NCBI GenBank assembly: GCA_030428695.1
Contig: JAUIEM010000077.1
Span: 1 to 28,975, forward strand
From: a bacterium
Lineage (GTDB): Bacteria > Planctomycetota > J058 > JAJDCP01
DNA: 28,975 nucleotides
Reading direction: 5' to 3'
Position numbers and translations under genes: made by a program. The notes under the pieces are model-generated. The model was not told where the DNA came from. It saw nothing but the letters and a program-made list of their open reading frames with translations, and searched no databases. Shown here piece after piece: positions 27,395 to 28,975 of the stretch. Position 1 is the first letter of the stretch. Every line of letters starts with the position of its first letter.

Positions 27395-28056
27395 CAGAAC
27401 CGTACCCGGAACACCCACACGGGGTGCGGGTAGCGCGCCAGGGACTGGGTGCGGCCGCCGGTCAGCACCCGGCCGCCGTCGAGCAGGGCGACGTCCTCGG
27501 CGGGTCCGGGGAACCAGAAGAAGCTGCACAGCCGCAGGCGCTCGTTGCGCGGCCAGACCAGGAAGTCGCCGCTCGCTGGAGCGGGCAGGAGCGCGCGCCA
27601 GCTGTCCGGCGCCGGGCCGTACCAGGCGTAGCGGCCAGAGTCCTGGACCTGCCCGTCGACCTCGAGGGCGTAGGCGATCACCAGCGCGCGCCGCTCGTCG
27701 GTGTCGAGGGAGCGGTCGGCGGGATCGGGCCGGAAGCGCAGCGTCAAACGCGAGCTGTCCGCCGGCAGGTCGAGGCGGTGCCGGGCGAGCCAGGAGGCGC
27801 GGTCGAACAGCTCGAGGTCGCAGGACAGCGCCCGCGGAGTGTACAGGTCGAAGGCGGCGAAGATCTCCCAGTTGTCGCGCTCGAAGCGTTCGTAGCGCGG
27901 CAGCGCCAGCGGCCGCAGCGACAGGCTGTCCGGCGCCGGCCGGGACCAGAGCGGAGCCGGAGTGGGCTCGCGCTCCGGCGCGGGGGCGACGGGGGGCGTG
28001 TCGACGTCGCAGCCGACGAGCGCGGCGAGCAGCATGAGTGGGATCCAGCGGGCCAT
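27394..28056 (-). CDS. Small putative lipoprotein of unknown function, 220 aa
   Basis: The signal peptide MARWIPLMLLAALVGC has a good lipobox (LVGC, C16) followed by Asp at +2, which in enterobacteria favours inner-membrane retention; whether this holds here is unknown. A Pro-rich stretch (PPVAPAPEREPTPAP) acts as a stalk. The rest is beta-like (NWEIFAAFDLYTPRALSCDL, RLTLRFRPDPADRSLDTDE, RLRLCSFFWFPGPAEDVALL), with two cysteines that could pair. The ATG at 28056 has GGAGGAGG just upstream, one of the strongest ribosome sites in the window. The gene lies 68 bases after the CpsB-like phosphatase gene and is coupled to the membrane protein downstream. The family is not recognised. Confidence 0.82.
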   Translation of the reverse strand: MARWIPLMLLAALVGCDVDTPPVAPAPEREPTPAPLWSRPAPDSLSLRPLALPRYERFERDNWEIFAAFDLYTPRALSCDLELFDRASWLARHRLDLPADSSRLTLRFRPDPADRSLDTDERRALVIAYALEVDGQVQDSGRYAWYGPAPDSWRALLPAPASGDFLVWPRNERLRLCSFFWFPGPAEDVALLDGGRVLTGGRTQSLARYPHPVWVFRVRF

Positions 28057-28124
28057 CGTTCCTCCTCCCCCTGAGGAATACCCGCCGCCGGCCGCGCCCG
28101 CAAGCGCGACGGACCGCGTGCGGC

Positions 28125-28898
28125 TCAGCCCCCGACCCCGAGCCAGCGCCGCCACCAGGGGCGCGGCAGCGGCTCGACGGGCAGCAGCGAGCGGTCGGCG
28201 AGCACCCGCTGGGGGTTCTCCTCGAACAGCCGGGCGGCGACCTCCTCCCCGGCCAGCCGGGCGACCTCGGCGCGCGCCTCGCGCAGCGCCGGCGGGCGCC
28301 GCTCGACCGCGTGGGCGTCGCTCGCGATCACGTCGCACAGGCCCTCCCGCAACAGGCCGCGCGCCCGGCGCGCCCGCTCGGGCGAGCCGGTGAAGGCGTC
28401 CGCGGTCAGCTGCAGGGCGGTGCCCGCCTGCCGCAGCTGGCGCAGGCGCGCGCGACCCGGCCGGCCGCGCAGCCCCGGATAGCGCTCTGGGTGGGCGAGC
28501 AGCGGCCGCAGCCCGGCGGCCCGCAGGGCGAAGAGGGACTCTTCCAGGCGGGGCGGGATCAGCCGCGGCGGCAGCTCGACCAGCACCCAGGAGCTCCCGC
28601 CGAGGGTCCGCGCCGCGCCGTCCCGCGCGGCCTCGAGCAGCCGAGCGTCGAGGCGGTTCTCGGCGCCGAGCCGGAGCTCGAGGGGGATCGCCTCGGCGGC
28701 GAGCGCGGCGCGCAGCGCCGTGAGGGCCTGCGCGGCCGCTTCCGCCGGCACCTCGTAGCTGCCGTCGTAGGTGTGCGGCGTCACCACGCTCTGCACGATG
28801 CCCTCGGCGACCGCCCGGCGCGCCATCGCGAGCGCGGTCGCGAGGTCGGGGGCGCCGTCGTCGACGCCGGGGAGCAGGTGGCAGTGCAGGTCGAACAT
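28125..28898 (-). CDS. CpsB/CapB/YwqE-type PHP-domain protein-tyrosine phosphatase, 257 aa
   Basis: Metal-dependent phosphatase of the PHP fold. In this family it removes phosphate from tyrosine-kinase partners that control capsule or exopolysaccharide chain export. Family signatures in order: FDLHCHLLPGVDDGA (H5, H7, D13/D14), VVTPHTYDGSY (H42), GAENRL (E80), LLAHPERYPGL (H136), and IASDAHAVERRPP (D194, H196, R200/R201). The length matches the usual 240-260. The start ATG at 28898 overlaps the stop of the preceding gene (TGATG), which argues for this start over the longer frame. No polysaccharide genes are inside the window, but they may lie beyond the right edge. The last 15 residues (PRPWWRRWLGVGG) are an unusual basic/aromatic tail that could touch the membrane. 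Confidence 0.87.
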   Translation of the reverse strand: MFDLHCHLLPGVDDGAPDLATALAMARRAVAEGIVQSVVTPHTYDGSYEVPAEAAAQALTALRAALAAEAIPLELRLGAENRLDARLLEAARDGAARTLGGSSWVLVELPPRLIPPRLEESLFALRAAGLRPLLAHPERYPGLRGRPGRARLRQLRQAGTALQLTADAFTGSPERARRARGLLREGLCDVIASDAHAVERRPPALREARAEVARLAGEEVAARLFEENPQRVLADRSLLPVEPLPRPWWRRWLGVGG

Positions 28899-28975
28899 CA
28901 GGACCCGGAGGTCGCGGCCTGGAAGCCGAGGTTGACGACCCGGCCCTTGAGCAGGTCCCACAGCTCCCAGGCGAG
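28898..28975 (-). CDS. C-terminal end of an unidentified gene (cut by window edge)
   Basis: The minus strand reads an open frame from the edge, LAWELWDLLKGRVVNLGFQA then ATSGS, ending in TGA at 28898-28900 that overlaps the CpsB-like ATG by one base. The reading frame and coupling make it a real gene end. Too little is visible to name it. Given the neighbour, a polysaccharide-related gene would be a reasonable guess, but this is not supported by the residues seen. Confidence 0.55.
   Translation of the reverse strand, partial: LAWELWDLLKGRVVNLGFQAATSGS

Noticed and set aside
28057..28338. Upstream extension of the small lipoprotein
   Set aside because: Would remove the signal peptide from the N-terminus and overlap the CpsB-like gene; the strong GGAGGAGG site fixes the start at 28056.

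Overview
The window is very GC-rich chromosomal DNA from a diderm bacterium. The evidence for two membranes is RND efflux permeases with a periplasmic adaptor and several proteins with lipobox signal peptides. GTAGGGG-type palindromic repeats, a zinc-ribbon Ser/Thr kinase and a giant FAAL-polyketide-synthase-like protein suggest an uncultured, environmental, high-GC lineage. I cannot name the phylum from sequence alone.

Left third, minus strand (10019 down to 89): an export operon. An inositol-monophosphatase-family enzyme, a lipoprotein-type RND adaptor, an RND permease and a TPR/HExxH metalloprotease are joined by 4-base start/stop overlaps (GTGA, ATGA, ATGA). After a 298-base repeat-filled gap comes a second, different RND permease without its own adaptor. 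Upstream (11543 to 10299) lies a multi-pass membrane protein with an acidic tail. Between it and the phosphatase is a degenerate second copy of that protein's 3' end.

Middle, plus strand (11719 to 26844): a lipoprotein of unknown function, then a 3,242-residue megasynthase-like protein. Its order is N-terminal helical region, FAAL-like adenylation, carrier 1, KS, AT, DH, KR, carrier 2, acyl-CoA-dehydrogenase-like. It is followed 43 bases later by a transmembrane zinc-ribbon Ser/Thr kinase with a long helical C-terminal region, then a small unknown protein. The striking point is that the giant protein has an unbroken frame but lacks the signature catalytic residues of FAAL, carrier 1, KS, AT, KR and probably the dehydrogenase domain. 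Only DH and carrier 2 keep theirs. It looks like a maintained pseudo-polyketide synthase with a kinase partner, the best candidate here for something undescribed.

Right end, minus strand (28975 to 26984): a translationally coupled set with the tail of an unknown gene, a CpsB/YwqE-type PHP phosphatase (usually linked to polysaccharide export control), a small lipoprotein and a four-helix membrane protein. A GC hairpin and a palindromic repeat sit between this set and the plus-strand genes. A 35-base stretch of that repeat occurs again, inverted, at bases 1-35. All domain calls and residue alignments were made by eye.
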